NCBI GenBank assembly: GCA_015057115.1
Contig: SVEZ01000001.1
Coordinates: 62,001-126,000 of the forward strand
DNA: 64,000 nt
Direction: 5' to 3'
Source of the DNA: Lachnospiraceae bacterium
Lineage (GTDB): Bacteria > Bacillota > Clostridia > Lachnospirales > Lachnospiraceae
Shown: positions 1-8,166 of the stretch, in pieces
Layout of the letters: each line of letters starts with the position of its first letter
Numbering within the stretch: position 1 is the stretch's first letter
The notes under the pieces: generated by a model
Database searches by the model: none
Seen by the model: only the letters and a program-made list of their open reading frames with translations
What the model was told of the DNA's origin: nothing
Position numbers and translations under genes: made by a program

Positions 1-1249
1 TCAGTTCGTTGGAAATATCGCTGTGGAATGCGCTTACCACAATCGGAATTAACAAACCAAAAGTTCCCCATGAGGTTCCGGTTGCAAAAGCAAGACCGGC
101 ACCAATGATGAAGATAAATGCCGGCAGGAAGTTCATAACCATTCCGTTTTCCGCTACTTTTTCCACCAAAGAGGCCACATATTCTGCTGCTCCCAAGGAA
201 TCTGTCATACTCTTTAAGGTCCAGGCAAGGGTAAGAATTAAAATTGCCGGAACCATGCTCTTAAATCCCTCCGGAATGGCATTCATGCACTCCTTAAAAT
301 CAAGTACTCTGGTTATCAAGTAGAATAAAAGGGTTAAACAAAGGGCTACGGAAGAACCAAGTACCAAGCCCACAGATGCATCGGCATTTGCGAAGGCGTC
401 GGCAAAACTCTCACCTTTGAAAAATCCACCGGTATAAATCATTCCGATTACACAGCAGATAATCAACGCTACAATCGGGAATACCAGATGGATTACCTTA
501 CCCTTGGAAGAAATCGGTGGATTCGGCTGATCCTCTGCACCGGTAATACTGGATTCATCCGGTACCTTGTCTATGACCGGTTTAACCTCCAGTCCCTTTT
601 CTGCCCTCTTCATTGGGCCATAATCGAATTTACCAAAGATAATCACCAACATCATGGTAAAAGTTAAAAATGCATAGAAGTTATACGGTATTGCTTTAAT
701 AAAAAGTGCCAAGCCGTTGGTTCCAACCACAAAGCCCGTAACCGCTGCTGCCCAGGATGAAATCGGGGCGATAATACAAACCGGAGCTGCGGTAGCATCA
801 ATAAGATAGGATAATTTTTCTCTGGAAACATTATGACGATCCGTAACCGGACGCATTACAGAACCAACCGTAAGGCAGTTAAAATAGTCATCAATAAAAA
901 TCAAGACACCTAAGGCGATGGTGGCCAACTGTGCTCCGGTTTTGGATTTCACATGGGTAGAAGCCCATCTTCCGAAAGCAGCCGATCCGCCTGCACGGTT
1001 CATCAACATAACCACACTTCCAAGAATAACCAAAAAGATTAAAATTCCCACATTCCAGGGGTCGGAAAGCTGAGCAATCATGCCATCCTTTAAAATGTGA
1101 TTCAACGCTTTTACCGGATTGAATTCTGCATATAGTAATCCTCCGGCTACAATACCAATAATGAGGGACGAATATACTTCCTTCGTAATCAACGCCAATA
1201 AAATCGCAATAATCGGGGGAAGTAATGCCCATAATGAATTTGCAAACAT
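1..1249 (-). CDS. nhaC: Na+/H+ antiporter, NhaC family (3' end beyond window)
   Basis: Multi-pass membrane protein of the NhaC ion antiporter family, expected to exchange Na+ for H+ at the cytoplasmic membrane. My reverse-strand translation starts MFANSLWALLPPIIAILLAL and stays open to base 1, so about 416 residues are present and the C-terminus lies outside the window. Family-like stretches include IDDYFNCLTVGSVMRPVTD around residue 120 and APVCIIAPISSWAA just after it, with many hydrophobic helices throughout. The start at 1249 is supported by an AAAGGAGG ribosome binding site about 8 nt upstream. It is divergent from the Nudix gene. The substrate ion is inferred from the family only. Confidence 0.8.
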   Translation of the reverse strand, partial: MFANSLWALLPPIIAILLALITKEVYSSLIIGIVAGGLLYAEFNPVKALNHILKDGMIAQLSDPWNVGILIFLVILGSVVMLMNRAGGSAAFGRWASTHVKSKTGAQLATIALGVLIFIDDYFNCLTVGSVMRPVTDRHNVSREKLSYLIDATAAPVCIIAPISSWAAAVTGFVVGTNGLALFIKAIPYNFYAFLTFTMMLVIIFGKFDYGPMKRAEKGLEVKPVIDKVPDESSITGAEDQPNPPISSKGKVIHLVFPIVALIICCVIGMIYTGGFFKGESFADAFANADASVGLVLGSSVALCLTLLFYLITRVLDFKECMNAIPEGFKSMVPAILILTLAWTLKSMTDSLGAAEYVASLVEKVAENGMVMNFLPAFIFIIGAGLAFATGTSWGTFGLLIPIVVSAFHSDISNEL

Positions 1250-1274
1250 ATAGTATCCTCCTTTACTGTCAAAA

Positions 1275-1297
1275 ATTATACCATATTTTTCCGCAAT
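1275..1297 (-). promoter_or_regulatory. Extended -10 promoter of the antiporter gene
   Basis: On the minus strand a perfect TATAAT (1275-1280) is preceded by TGG, giving an extended -10 element. The -35 region 17 nt upstream is poor (TAGTTT). It lies about 25 nt upstream of the start codon. Confidence 0.45.
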
Positions 1298-1474
1298 AAA
1301 CTATACAATTCAGTCATTTTTCACATTTTGAATCCCAATAGTCCATATCCAACATATTATTTGTGCGTTTTGCAAAAGATGTCTTAATTTAAGCACAAGT
1401 TTTAAAAAGCATTTACCTGATATGCGGAATCTGCTACCATAAATTTAGTAATTATTTACAGAAAGGAAATGTCC

Positions 1475-2011
1475 ATGTACGCAATTTTAATTCCTTATAT
1501 AGAAACAGAAGAAGGCGACTGCCTTCTGTTAGAAGTGCGTTCTATGCACGTCCCACAACCGGGTGAGGTCTGTTTTCCCGGCGGAAAAATAGAAGCCGGC
1601 GAGACAGCTGCGGAAGCTGCCATCCGGGAAACCTGCGAAGAACTAAGCATTCCTCCTTCTTCCATAAAAATTTCGGAAGAACTGGCGCCGGAGCTAATGG
1701 AGGACGGCAGGCGGATTTATCCGGTAACCGCTAGGCTTTCTCCATCTGCACTGGATTCCATAAAACCATCCTGTGCAGAGGTAGCTTCGTTTTTCCTACT
1801 GCCTTTATCCTGGTTGAAGAATCATAATCCTGCCTGCTACCGGCTCACAGGTTCAAGGATAGATATGGAAAACTTGCCAACCATTCTTCGGGAGTATTTG
1901 TCACATTACGCACCTTTTCAAAACACTCACGATACATTTTACTGGGAATATGAAAATCACGGCATTTGGGGTATGACCGCCAGGGTAATCCGGCGCCTTC
2001 TGCCCGACTGA
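1475..2011 (+). CDS. Nudix hydrolase, possibly CoA pyrophosphatase-like
   Basis: Hydrolase of nucleoside diphosphates linked to another moiety. The Nudix box is visible near residues 33-56: FPGGKIEAGE, then RETCEEL, giving the G-x5-E-x7-RE-x2-EE spacing. The glycine usually found after the EE pair is Ser. The preceding PGEVCFPGG context resembles CoA-hydrolysing Nudix enzymes, but the substrate cannot be assigned. About 178 aa, a normal length. An ATG at 1469 is only 1-2 nt from the GAAAGGAA ribosome binding site, so the second ATG at 1475 is the better start. It stands alone, divergent from the antiporter and upstream of a MerR gene with its own promoter. Confidence 0.8.
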   Translation: MYAILIPYIETEEGDCLLLEVRSMHVPQPGEVCFPGGKIEAGETAAEAAIRETCEELSIPPSSIKISEELAPELMEDGRRIYPVTARLSPSALDSIKPSCAEVASFFLLPLSWLKNHNPACYRLTGSRIDMENLPTILREYLSHYAPFQNTHDTFYWEYENHGIWGMTARVIRRLLPD

Positions 2012-2033
2012 CGAAAAAATTTTCACTTTTCTC

Positions 2034-2064
2034 TTGACCTTAAAGCAACTTGAAGGTGTAGCAT
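2034..2064 (+). promoter_or_regulatory. MerR-type promoter with 19-bp spacer
   Basis: TTGACC (2034-2039) and TAGCAT (2059-2064) are separated by 19 bp, the over-long spacing typical of promoters activated by MerR proteins. The spacer carries a dyad (ACCTT ... AAGGT, with AAG/CTT inside). It sits directly upstream of a MerR gene, so autoregulation is likely. Confidence 0.7.
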
Positions 2065-2087
2065 AACAGCGAAAGGAGGAGATATTC

Positions 2088-2906
2088 ATGAAAATCAAAG
2101 AAGTAGAACAGCTTACGGGGATGAAAAGCGCTAATATCCGTTACTACGAAAGCAAGGAGCTGATCGTTCCCAGTCGTCAAGGCAACAATTATCGTGAATA
2201 CAGTGAGGAGGATGTGGAAATGCTTAGAAAAATCAAAGTAATGCGGCTTCTTGGAATTTCCGTAGAGGATGTCCGCAAAATTTTTACAGGGGAACTGTCT
2301 ATGGAAGATGCAGTATCTACGCGATTAACAGAGTTGGATGCTGAAGCGAAATCCATCAAAGAAACCCAGGCGGCTTGCAATGCCATATTGGAACAACATC
2401 TTCAAATCAATGATTTATCGGAATCCATTCTTTCCGGCACTCCAAGCCAGTGGGAACCACGCATGAAACAAATCCGTATGCAGGATGCCGACAAGTCCTT
2501 CCTGATTAAAGGAATGCTTCTGATGGCTGTACTTCCGATATTCTATCTACTAATGACCTTGGCACATGGTAATTTCATCAACACAGGCAATCCGGACGGA
2601 AATCGGATTGTGATTGGCGCAGGATGCTTTTTCATCCTATACAGTTATATACTGTGCATTTACGAAGGCGCAAAGGGCTATGGTCTCACGTGGAGTATGG
2701 GTGCCGGGACCAACTGGCAGGCACCGGGGCTTGGTATCCTCAGCAATTCCTACAGCATCTGCAGCATTGGGCTGGTACTCTTTGGCGCAATTTACGGCTT
2801 ATCCATATTTTTTACGATGTATCTGATTATGGGAATACTGTTGTGCGGCACCCGCATATATTTCATAAAGAAAGATATTCATCCGATTAAGCGGGCGGTT
2901 ATGTAA
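2088..2906 (+). CDS. MerR family regulator with C-terminal membrane domain
   Basis: The N-terminal ~70 residues are a MerR DNA-binding domain: MKIKEVEQLTGMKSANIRYY followed by the wing. A dimerisation helix runs to about residue 125. Instead of a soluble effector domain, residues ~140-265 hold three or four hydrophobic helices (FLIKGMLLMAVLPIFYLL, IVIGAGCFFILYSYIL and a long one near the end), so the protein should be membrane anchored. RBS GAAAGGAGGA precedes the start. The gene follows a 19-bp-spacer promoter, suggesting autoregulation. The signal sensed is unknown. Confidence 0.82.
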   Translation: MKIKEVEQLTGMKSANIRYYESKELIVPSRQGNNYREYSEEDVEMLRKIKVMRLLGISVEDVRKIFTGELSMEDAVSTRLTELDAEAKSIKETQAACNAILEQHLQINDLSESILSGTPSQWEPRMKQIRMQDADKSFLIKGMLLMAVLPIFYLLMTLAHGNFINTGNPDGNRIVIGAGCFFILYSYILCIYEGAKGYGLTWSMGAGTNWQAPGLGILSNSYSICSIGLVLFGAIYGLSIFFTMYLIMGILLCGTRIYFIKKDIHPIKRAVM

Positions 2907-2929
2907 CGCTGCCCTCAAAGGGTTGCGCA

Positions 2930-3262
2930 TACCGCTTAAATCACAGAAATTTAGGGTTAAGTGGTACGGGAAAATATGCTCAAACTCCCTTGTACCACCT
3001 GAAATACGAAAGCATAAAATCAGGTGGTACAGAAAAACATGAGGATAATCTCCTATACCACCTAAATTATGAAAATAGCGAATCCGGTGGTGCGAAAAAG
3101 TATGTTGTAAGCCACTTGAGACAGCCGCAAATACAAAAATATGGATTTAGAAGGTTTGCCATACCGCCTAAATCACAAAACACGAAATTAGGTGGTATGG
3201 ACTCAGATTCCGACACTTCCTCGTACCACCTAAAATGAAAAAGTATGAAAACAAGCGGTATT
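2930..3262. repeat. Array of five imperfect palindromic units, ~63-nt period
   Basis: Stem-loop units of the form TACCACCTAAAT ... ATTAGGTGGTA start near 2930, 2993, 3056, 3162 and 3224, giving steps of 63, 63, 106 and 62. The arms at 2992-3002 and 3020-3030 are a perfect 11-bp inverted repeat, and those at 3159-3173 and 3187-3200 nearly so. Arm differences are often compensatory or G-U compatible (CCACC/GGTGG, CCGC/GTGG). The loops are A-rich. A 82-codon open frame over the array is an artefact of the repeat. Function unknown. Confidence 0.8.
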
Positions 3263-3293
3263 CAGAACACTAATATGATCGCTTACACGAAAG

Positions 3294-3334
3294 GAGACTG
3301 CCCACTAATTGCTTAGTGTGGCAGTCCCCTTTTT
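3294..3334 (+). terminator. Rho-independent terminator
   Basis: Imperfect hairpin with arms GGAGACTGCC-CACTA and TAGTG-TGGCAGTCCCC, followed by TTTTT on the plus strand. It is the first terminator after the MerR gene and the palindrome array, so both may be in one transcript. Confidence 0.7.
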
Positions 3335-3335
3335 A

Positions 3336-3431
3336 CTAATTGATTATCTCATCTAGCTTTTCTACAATTGTTTCTCGTTCCCCGCTCCCATTTGTTATAA
3401 ATCTTAATAACGGAATTTCATACAGTTCCAT
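3336..3431 (-). pseudogene. 31-codon open frame, possible fragment of a larger gene
   Basis: Translates from ATG as MELYEIPLLRFITNGSGERE, then eleven more residues to a stop. The pattern weakly resembles the N-terminal winged-helix region of Mrr-type restriction proteins, but it is too short to assign. No clear ribosome binding site was seen. It may be a remnant or chance. Confidence 0.2.
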
Positions 3432-3544
3432 ACCGCTATAATTATAGCAAAAATATCACTAGCAAGCACAACATATTCAAAAAAAGAACCCGAGAAGGAT
3501 TTTCTCTTCTCAGGGTTCTACATATTATGAAATCATCTTATATC

Positions 3545-3928
3545 TCATACCATATTTACAAGTCTCTCCCTGTAGTCCTCACCGCAGTAGAGTTTTTCAA
3601 CATCTGACAGAGTCCCCTCTTTTGAAATCTCTACTGCCATATTCATATGCTTTTCAGCCATGGTCTCCGAACCTCCATGCAAAAGGCTCAACGCCAGTCG
3701 TACATAAAAGGCTCTCCGGATTGCATCCTCATCCTCCGGTTTCACGCGATTGTAACTCTTTGCAATCTTTAACGCCTCTTCAAATCCCTCCGTATCAACT
3801 GCTGCCATCTGCTCATAAAAATCAACATTCTGGCTGCGGGAGCGACTCTCCTCATCCGTACAGATTCGATAGCAGTTCTTGATTTCCGGTATAAAAGCAA
3901 ACTTTCCGGGATATGCGCCGTACCGCAT
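3545..3928 (-). CDS. Hypothetical protein, probably 5'-truncated
   Basis: 127 aa from the first ATG; not a family I recognise. The sequence is hydrophilic, mostly helical and acidic. The same frame stays open 30 codons further upstream, to 4018, with protein-like composition (RYTVEDYSKTPFPKRSVSED) but no ATG, GTG or TTG. This suggests the true start has been lost and the ORF is the 3' part of a longer gene. No ribosome binding site fits the ATG at 3928. It may be a decayed remnant. Confidence 0.4.
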   Translation of the reverse strand: MRYGAYPGKFAFIPEIKNCYRICTDEESRSRSQNVDFYEQMAAVDTEGFEEALKIAKSYNRVKPEDEDAIRRAFYVRLALSLLHGGSETMAEKHMNMAVEISKEGTLSDVEKLYCGEDYRERLVNMV

Positions 3929-4134
3929 CCAGGTGTGCGAGTCCTCCGAAACAGACCGTTTCGGGAAAGGTGTCTTACTATAGTCCTCTACTGTGTATCG
4001 GAGATTTCTGTATTTTTCTTAGTATTATACCATCTTTCACAAAACAATAAACAAAATCCACATTTTCTTGACACTTCGGACAAGATTTTTTCAGTCATTC
4101 TAACGTCATCGCGGGTTCGGTATTCATTGGCACA

Positions 4135-4174
4135 TAAAAAAAGAGCCGCCCACCAATTACTTAGTGTAACGACT
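4135..4174 (-). terminator. Terminator of the reductase/ArsC-like operon
   Basis: On the minus strand AGTCG...CGGCT arms, with an inner CAC/GTG pairing, are followed by a T-run of 7-8. It shares a 20-nt core (4148-4167) with the terminator at 3300-3319. Confidence 0.55.
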
Positions 4175-4181
4175 CCGCCTT

Positions 4182-4865
4182 TTAACCAATTACCTTATAT
4201 TGCATTCGAACATAGGAATCTTCCAGTGTCTCGCATTTTTCCAGCTTGAGAATCCCAAGCTTATCCAAATCCTTCCTTTCTGTTATGGACGCTCCGTCAA
4301 TTAATGTGGATGTGTCTTTTCCACCAATCAAAACAGGTGCTACCACAATGTCAACATAATCAAGGAGCTTTTCCCGCAGGAACAGTCCGTTAACCGTTCC
4401 GCCGCTTTGCACCGTCAATCTTTCGCAGCCATACTTTTCTTTTAGCTCGACAAGTGCATCCTCAAGGGAAATCTGTTCCTGATATATTATATGTAAATTA
4501 TCTTTTTCCATACCAAATGCCGGATGCGCTTTATTGGATGTTATTAAAACAAAATCCTTGGATTTTGCACAAAAATACCCGATTCCATGCTCCGTCAAAT
4601 GGCTGTTATCCAGCAATACGAAGGAAACCGGTGTCTTGTCCGGAAGGGGCTTCTCATTCACACCCATCTTCTCCTGCACTCGCCCGGTGTTAAAGGACCA
4701 CAGATCCGTGGTCTGTTCTATTTCATAATACTGATGTAGTCCTTCTTTCAACCCATCAATTTCCGGAAAGTTCTTGTCCACATCCAAATCGTCATTTGCC
4801 CCGGGGCTGATTTTCCCGTCCAATGACATTAGCATAAATAGCGTTGTTATTGGTCTCTTTTTCAT
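4182..4865 (-). CDS. RibD C-terminal / dihydrofolate reductase-like protein
   Basis: About 227 aa with the RibD_C/DHFR-like fold expected of NADPH-dependent pyrimidine or pterin reductases. Family-like features are an N-terminal strand leading to LFMLMSLDGKI, QSGGTVNG around residue 157 (nucleotide-binding loop) and VDIVVAPVLIGGKDTSTL. The start at 4865 is chosen because AAGGAGGACGACC precedes this ATG; an ATG 48 nt upstream overlaps the neighbouring gene and lacks a site. It lies 19 nt after the ArsC/Spx-like gene, so the two form an operon. Standalone members have varied substrates, so the reaction is open. Confidence 0.75.
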   Translation of the reverse strand: MKKRPITTLFMLMSLDGKISPGANDDLDVDKNFPEIDGLKEGLHQYYEIEQTTDLWSFNTGRVQEKMGVNEKPLPDKTPVSFVLLDNSHLTEHGIGYFCAKSKDFVLITSNKAHPAFGMEKDNLHIIYQEQISLEDALVELKEKYGCERLTVQSGGTVNGLFLREKLLDYVDIVVAPVLIGGKDTSTLIDGASITERKDLDKLGILKLEKCETLEDSYVRMQYKVIG

Positions 4866-4884
4866 GGTCGTCCTCCTTGGTTGT

Positions 4885-5235
4885 CTATAATAATTCCTTC
4901 CAATTTGCTTCATTAAACCCCGGAAAGACTCCCTTGTCTGTCACCAAGAGCGGACGTTTTACAAGCATTCCGTCACTTGCCAAGAGACGATACATCTCAT
5001 CCTCGCTCATTACCGCCAATTTTTTCGACAATTCCATCTCGCGATAAAGCTGACCACTGGTGTTGAAAAACCGTTTCAATGGCATGCCGCTTTGCTGATG
5101 AAGCTGACGAATCGTATTCTCATCCGGATGATTTTCCTTAATGTCCAATACCTCGTAATGGATTTTGTTTTCTTCTAACCATTTCAATGCCTTCTTGCAG
5201 GTTGAACACTTGGAGTAGCAGTACACATTATTCAT
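4885..5235 (-). CDS. ArsC/Spx family thioredoxin-fold protein
   Basis: About 116 aa. NNVYCYSKCSTCKKALKWLE carries the CxxC-type redox motif (CSTC) of the arsenate reductase / Spx / YffB family. MPLKRFFNTSG and a late VKRPLLV are typical of the family; the Arg-Pro step is the conserved cis-Pro region. The start at 5235 has the site CAAGGAG 7 nt upstream, whereas an earlier ATG at 5301 adds residues unlike the family. No ars operon genes are nearby, so an Spx-like or general reductase role is as likely as arsenate reduction. Confidence 0.8.
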   Translation of the reverse strand: MNNVYCYSKCSTCKKALKWLEENKIHYEVLDIKENHPDENTIRQLHQQSGMPLKRFFNTSGQLYREMELSKKLAVMSEDEMYRLLASDGMLVKRPLLVTDKGVFPGFNEANWKELL

Positions 5236-5374
5236 AATCAGTCTCCTTGTTTTTGTTTTATTATACCACAGTAGTTGCATGGAGAACACCAAAAGCGACA
5301 CAATCTTCCGTACAAAAGAACTACATTATATGCTATATTTTATTCATCAGCGAAATACGAAAGGAATTATATTT

Positions 5375-6310
5375 ATGAATATTTCACAAATGTCAGACGG
5401 AACATTGCATTCCCATACCCTAAAAATTCTGAATAGGATAGAAGATATTCTTTCCCGCCCTTGTACACAATCTGATTCACACATCTGCAGAACAATCGCA
5501 GATGAATTGGGATACTCTCTTTCTTATGTGCGCGACATATTTAAGATTTCAACCGGAATAAGTATAAGAAAGTATATTACTCGCAGAAGGTACACCATTA
5601 TTGTATCGTCATATTCAGCGGATGAATTTTGCCAACTCAAAATGCATGAAACCATACAGGGGGTCAAAAATTTTAAATTGAAAGTTTTCCGAGAATTCCC
5701 TATGTTAAAATCAACATATACACAAGATGTACTTCAACCTCCTATTGAAGAGGATGCACTCTCAACTTCAATTGACCGCGCTTATGAGACTCAGATGCTA
5801 TCTGAAGTTTTCGACGACATCACAGAAAACCGTAACCTTTTTGAAATTTTAGATGGTGAAGAAACGATCCTACTGCAAGACTTGCGTGATGTTTTTGTAG
5901 ATCTTGATAATATCTATTTTAAATATCGTGATATTGTTTTTAAAATTATCGCCTCAGTCTACGTAAAAGAAGCAGTGTATCGAGATTACCATGCTTCTGC
6001 GCTTTTTGGCCTTCCGCTATATAGTTATTCTCCATAACCATATAGCACGACCAAAGCTCTTCAGGAATTAATTCTATTTAGGGATAATACTCTTACTCTC
6101 TCATCAGGTTTTGATGTCCACTTGGAATGGGCAGACAGACACCGTTTTGGAGTAGCTAATCTTGTTTCTTATTCCAGTTACACTGATGATGTTATAGACC
6201 ACATCGAGTTTGTGGAACACCCCTTTCTGAACTTCGATAAACATCACGTGTATCTAGATTTGTCTTTTTTCAATCACGCCACTATTAAAAGCCTTGCTGG
6301 GACTCACTAG
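5375..6310 (+). pseudogene. AraC-like regulator interrupted by one in-frame TAA
   Basis: From the ATG at 5375 (RBS CGAAAGGA) an open frame runs to a TAA at 6035-6037. The same frame then continues for 90 codons without another stop to 6310, with ordinary protein composition on both sides (...LPLYSYSP, stop, PYSTTKALQELILFRDN...). Residues ~25-75 include an HTH resembling the AraC type (YSLSYVRDIFKISTGISIRK). About 310 codons would be a normal size for an AraC-type regulator with a C-terminal ligand domain. I infer a nonsense mutation, although a truncated 220-aa product could still be made. No neighbour suggests a target. Confidence 0.65.
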
Positions 6311-6321
6311 TCCCTCAAGGC
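6287..6321 (-). terminator. Terminator of the methyltransferase/membrane-protein operon
   Basis: Strong hairpin GCCTTG-ct-GGGACT / AGTCCC-t-CAAGGC (6291-6321), followed on the minus strand by TTTTAATAG. It overlaps the end of the opposing AraC-like frame. Confidence 0.6.
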
Positions 6322-6349
6322 GTCTGATTCTCACCTTCTCTTAATATCA

Positions 6350-7198
6350 TCATCGCATTTTTTCGTTATACTCTCCTTTGCTAAGCACCTGCACGATATG
6401 ATCCGAATATCCCATTAAATCCTCTCGCTCCGCAGTGGCAATCAGATATTGAATCCACTCTGCAAAGGATTTCTCCGACATGGAATTCACCTGTTTTGCA
6501 ATAATCTGTGATAAGCCATCCTGGGCAAATCGACATACTTTCGTAGCGTCATTTTCTTTACATACCGCTTCCATTAATTCATCTACCACACTCATGGTAT
6601 CGAGAATCCTAGAAGAGCCTGTATTGTCTGTAACCAACGCTTTTTTCCTATCATACCCTATTTCGGTCATTTCACTTGCCGGGTCATCCGCCATAAATAT
6701 CTCATGAATCAGTGGCGCATCCTGGAGGCAAAAAGCTATAAACACAGGCGCTCCCGGCTTCGCTATTCGAAGCGCCTCTTTGCACGCCCGCTTCCGGTCT
6801 TCAAAATCCTTCATACTGTAAATCGGTCCCATTGCCAAAACAAGGTCATATTCATTATCATTTAGGAAATGTAAATCCTTCGCATTTCCCTCAAACACTC
6901 GAATATAATCGTTCCCGTCAAAATTCTTTTTCATCTGAGCCACATATTCCGGCGTAAGTTCTACTGCATCAACACTATATCCTTCCTCAGCCAGCGTCTT
7001 GGTATAGGTTCCGCCTCCGGCGCCTATATCTGCAATCTTCGCTCCCGGCTTAAGGTACTTATGCAGGTAATGCATGGTTATTATGAACTCTGTTTCATTC
7101 GCCTTGGTATAAGATAACCGGTTTCCCTCTGGGAAGCCGGAATATTGCTCGATTACTTTTTGTTCTTGTGCGTTTAATGTCATGGGTGTTTCATTCAT
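6350..7198 (-). CDS. Class I SAM-dependent methyltransferase
   Basis: 282 aa. Motif I is clear (KIADIGAGGGTYTKTLAEEG, about residue 55), followed by the acidic end of strand 2 (DAVELTPEY), a YDLVLAMGPIY stretch at motif IV and AKPGAPVFIAF after it. These mark a Rossmann-type methyltransferase of the UbiE/Methyltransf_11/25 group. The substrate is unknown. RBS AAAGGAG lies 7 nt upstream. The gene starts 4 nt after the membrane-protein gene ends, so the two are co-transcribed. Confidence 0.85.
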   Translation of the reverse strand: MNETPMTLNAQEQKVIEQYSGFPEGNRLSYTKANETEFIITMHYLHKYLKPGAKIADIGAGGGTYTKTLAEEGYSVDAVELTPEYVAQMKKNFDGNDYIRVFEGNAKDLHFLNDNEYDLVLAMGPIYSMKDFEDRKRACKEALRIAKPGAPVFIAFCLQDAPLIHEIFMADDPASEMTEIGYDRKKALVTDNTGSSRILDTMSVVDELMEAVCKENDATKVCRFAQDGLSQIIAKQVNSMSEKSFAEWIQYLIATAEREDLMGYSDHIVQVLSKGEYNEKMR

Positions 7199-7202
7199 AA
7201 AT

Positions 7203-8066
7203 CTACTCCTTTTTTATTTCTGGGCAGTCTTCTAGATTAATATACCGATATGTTCCTTGATTTTTTTCATAAAACCAATACCTACTCGTGTCAAATATAT
7301 AGTGTCCTTTATTTTCAACCTCATATAATACTACCAAAATCTTATCGTCGCACTCTGATAAAACCACGTACTCAACTTCATCTATAGTCACAACCTCGTA
7401 TTTTGTTTTATCTTCTACTGAACGAGTTAACACAAACAGCGTTCCAAAAATCAGCAACACCAAGCTCATCACAAAAGAAATATCAAACACAATACTAACC
7501 ACTTTTCTAATCCATATCCGTCTTATTTCCCCAAATTTGTCTATAAACGTAATCCCAAATAATGATATTATTCCTGTCAAAAAAGCAACTGCTATCGTCA
7601 CCGTTGAATTTTCATCCAAAATAATATTAATATTTCTAATCCAATTATATGTTTTGTGCGTCTGCTTCATTATTTCCAATAAAGAATAGAGATTTAAGAA
7701 ACCTATTACCATCCCCATTAAGACAGTTACGATTAACACTGTCGCTGTCTCTCCCCTTTTCTTGACCTTGCTTTTTTCTTCATTTTTTCTCATGATGAGC
7801 GGTATTATAGCCCCTACAATTATTAATAGTAATATAGATACCAAGTATACCACCCTATCACCAATGATGGAATGAAAGTATTTTCCCGGAATACCATAAA
7901 ACTTTTCGCATTTTTCTTGATATGATAAATTATGTACAAAATTAGCAACTGTATATAATGCTGCTAGTACTGATACAATACTCGCGACAATCTCCTTGTG
8001 CGAAACTATCCATTCCACAAAACCAAATCCCCATTTTTTTTCTTTCTTTTTGAGCTTTTCTTCCAT
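7203..8066 (-). CDS. Membrane protein of unknown function, ~5 TM segments
   Basis: 287 aa, no family recognised. A short Lys-rich N-terminus (MEEKLKKKEKKWGFG) precedes five hydrophobic segments (around residues 25-48, 75-95, 110-130, 160-182 and 195-222). A soluble C-terminal ~65 residues are rich in acidic and aromatic residues (KYEVVTIDEVEYVVLSE). RBS GGGAGGGAA precedes the ATG. It is first gene of an operon with the methyltransferase. Confidence 0.7.
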   Translation of the reverse strand: MEEKLKKKEKKWGFGFVEWIVSHKEIVASIVSVLAALYTVANFVHNLSYQEKCEKFYGIPGKYFHSIIGDRVVYLVSILLLIIVGAIIPLIMRKNEEKSKVKKRGETATVLIVTVLMGMVIGFLNLYSLLEIMKQTHKTYNWIRNINIILDENSTVTIAVAFLTGIISLFGITFIDKFGEIRRIWIRKVVSIVFDISFVMSLVLLIFGTLFVLTRSVEDKTKYEVVTIDEVEYVVLSECDDKILVVLYEVENKGHYIFDTSRYWFYEKNQGTYRYINLEDCPEIKKE

Positions 8067-8166
8067 GAGTTATTCCCTCCCGTAATAATTTTAATTTTTC
8101 TCTTGTTAAATCACGTTTTCCTGCGCTTTATTTTCAAATTGCTTTCAGCATACCGATTCACTGTTT

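Noticed and set aside
891-1232. 113-codon minus-strand frame
   Set aside because: It is an alternative frame of the NhaC antiporter, whose real frame runs from 1249 to the window edge.
2990-3238. 82-codon plus-strand ORF
   Set aside because: Consists of the palindromic repeat translated (repeated YHLKYE-like units) and has no start signal.
2930-3262. CRISPR array interpretation of the regular repeats
   Set aside because: Units are palindromic with non-unique intervening DNA, arms vary, and no cas genes are present.
6035-6037. Stop-codon recoding in the AraC-like gene
   Set aside because: The codon is TAA, not TGA or TAG, and no recoding signal is evident; nonsense mutation is simpler.
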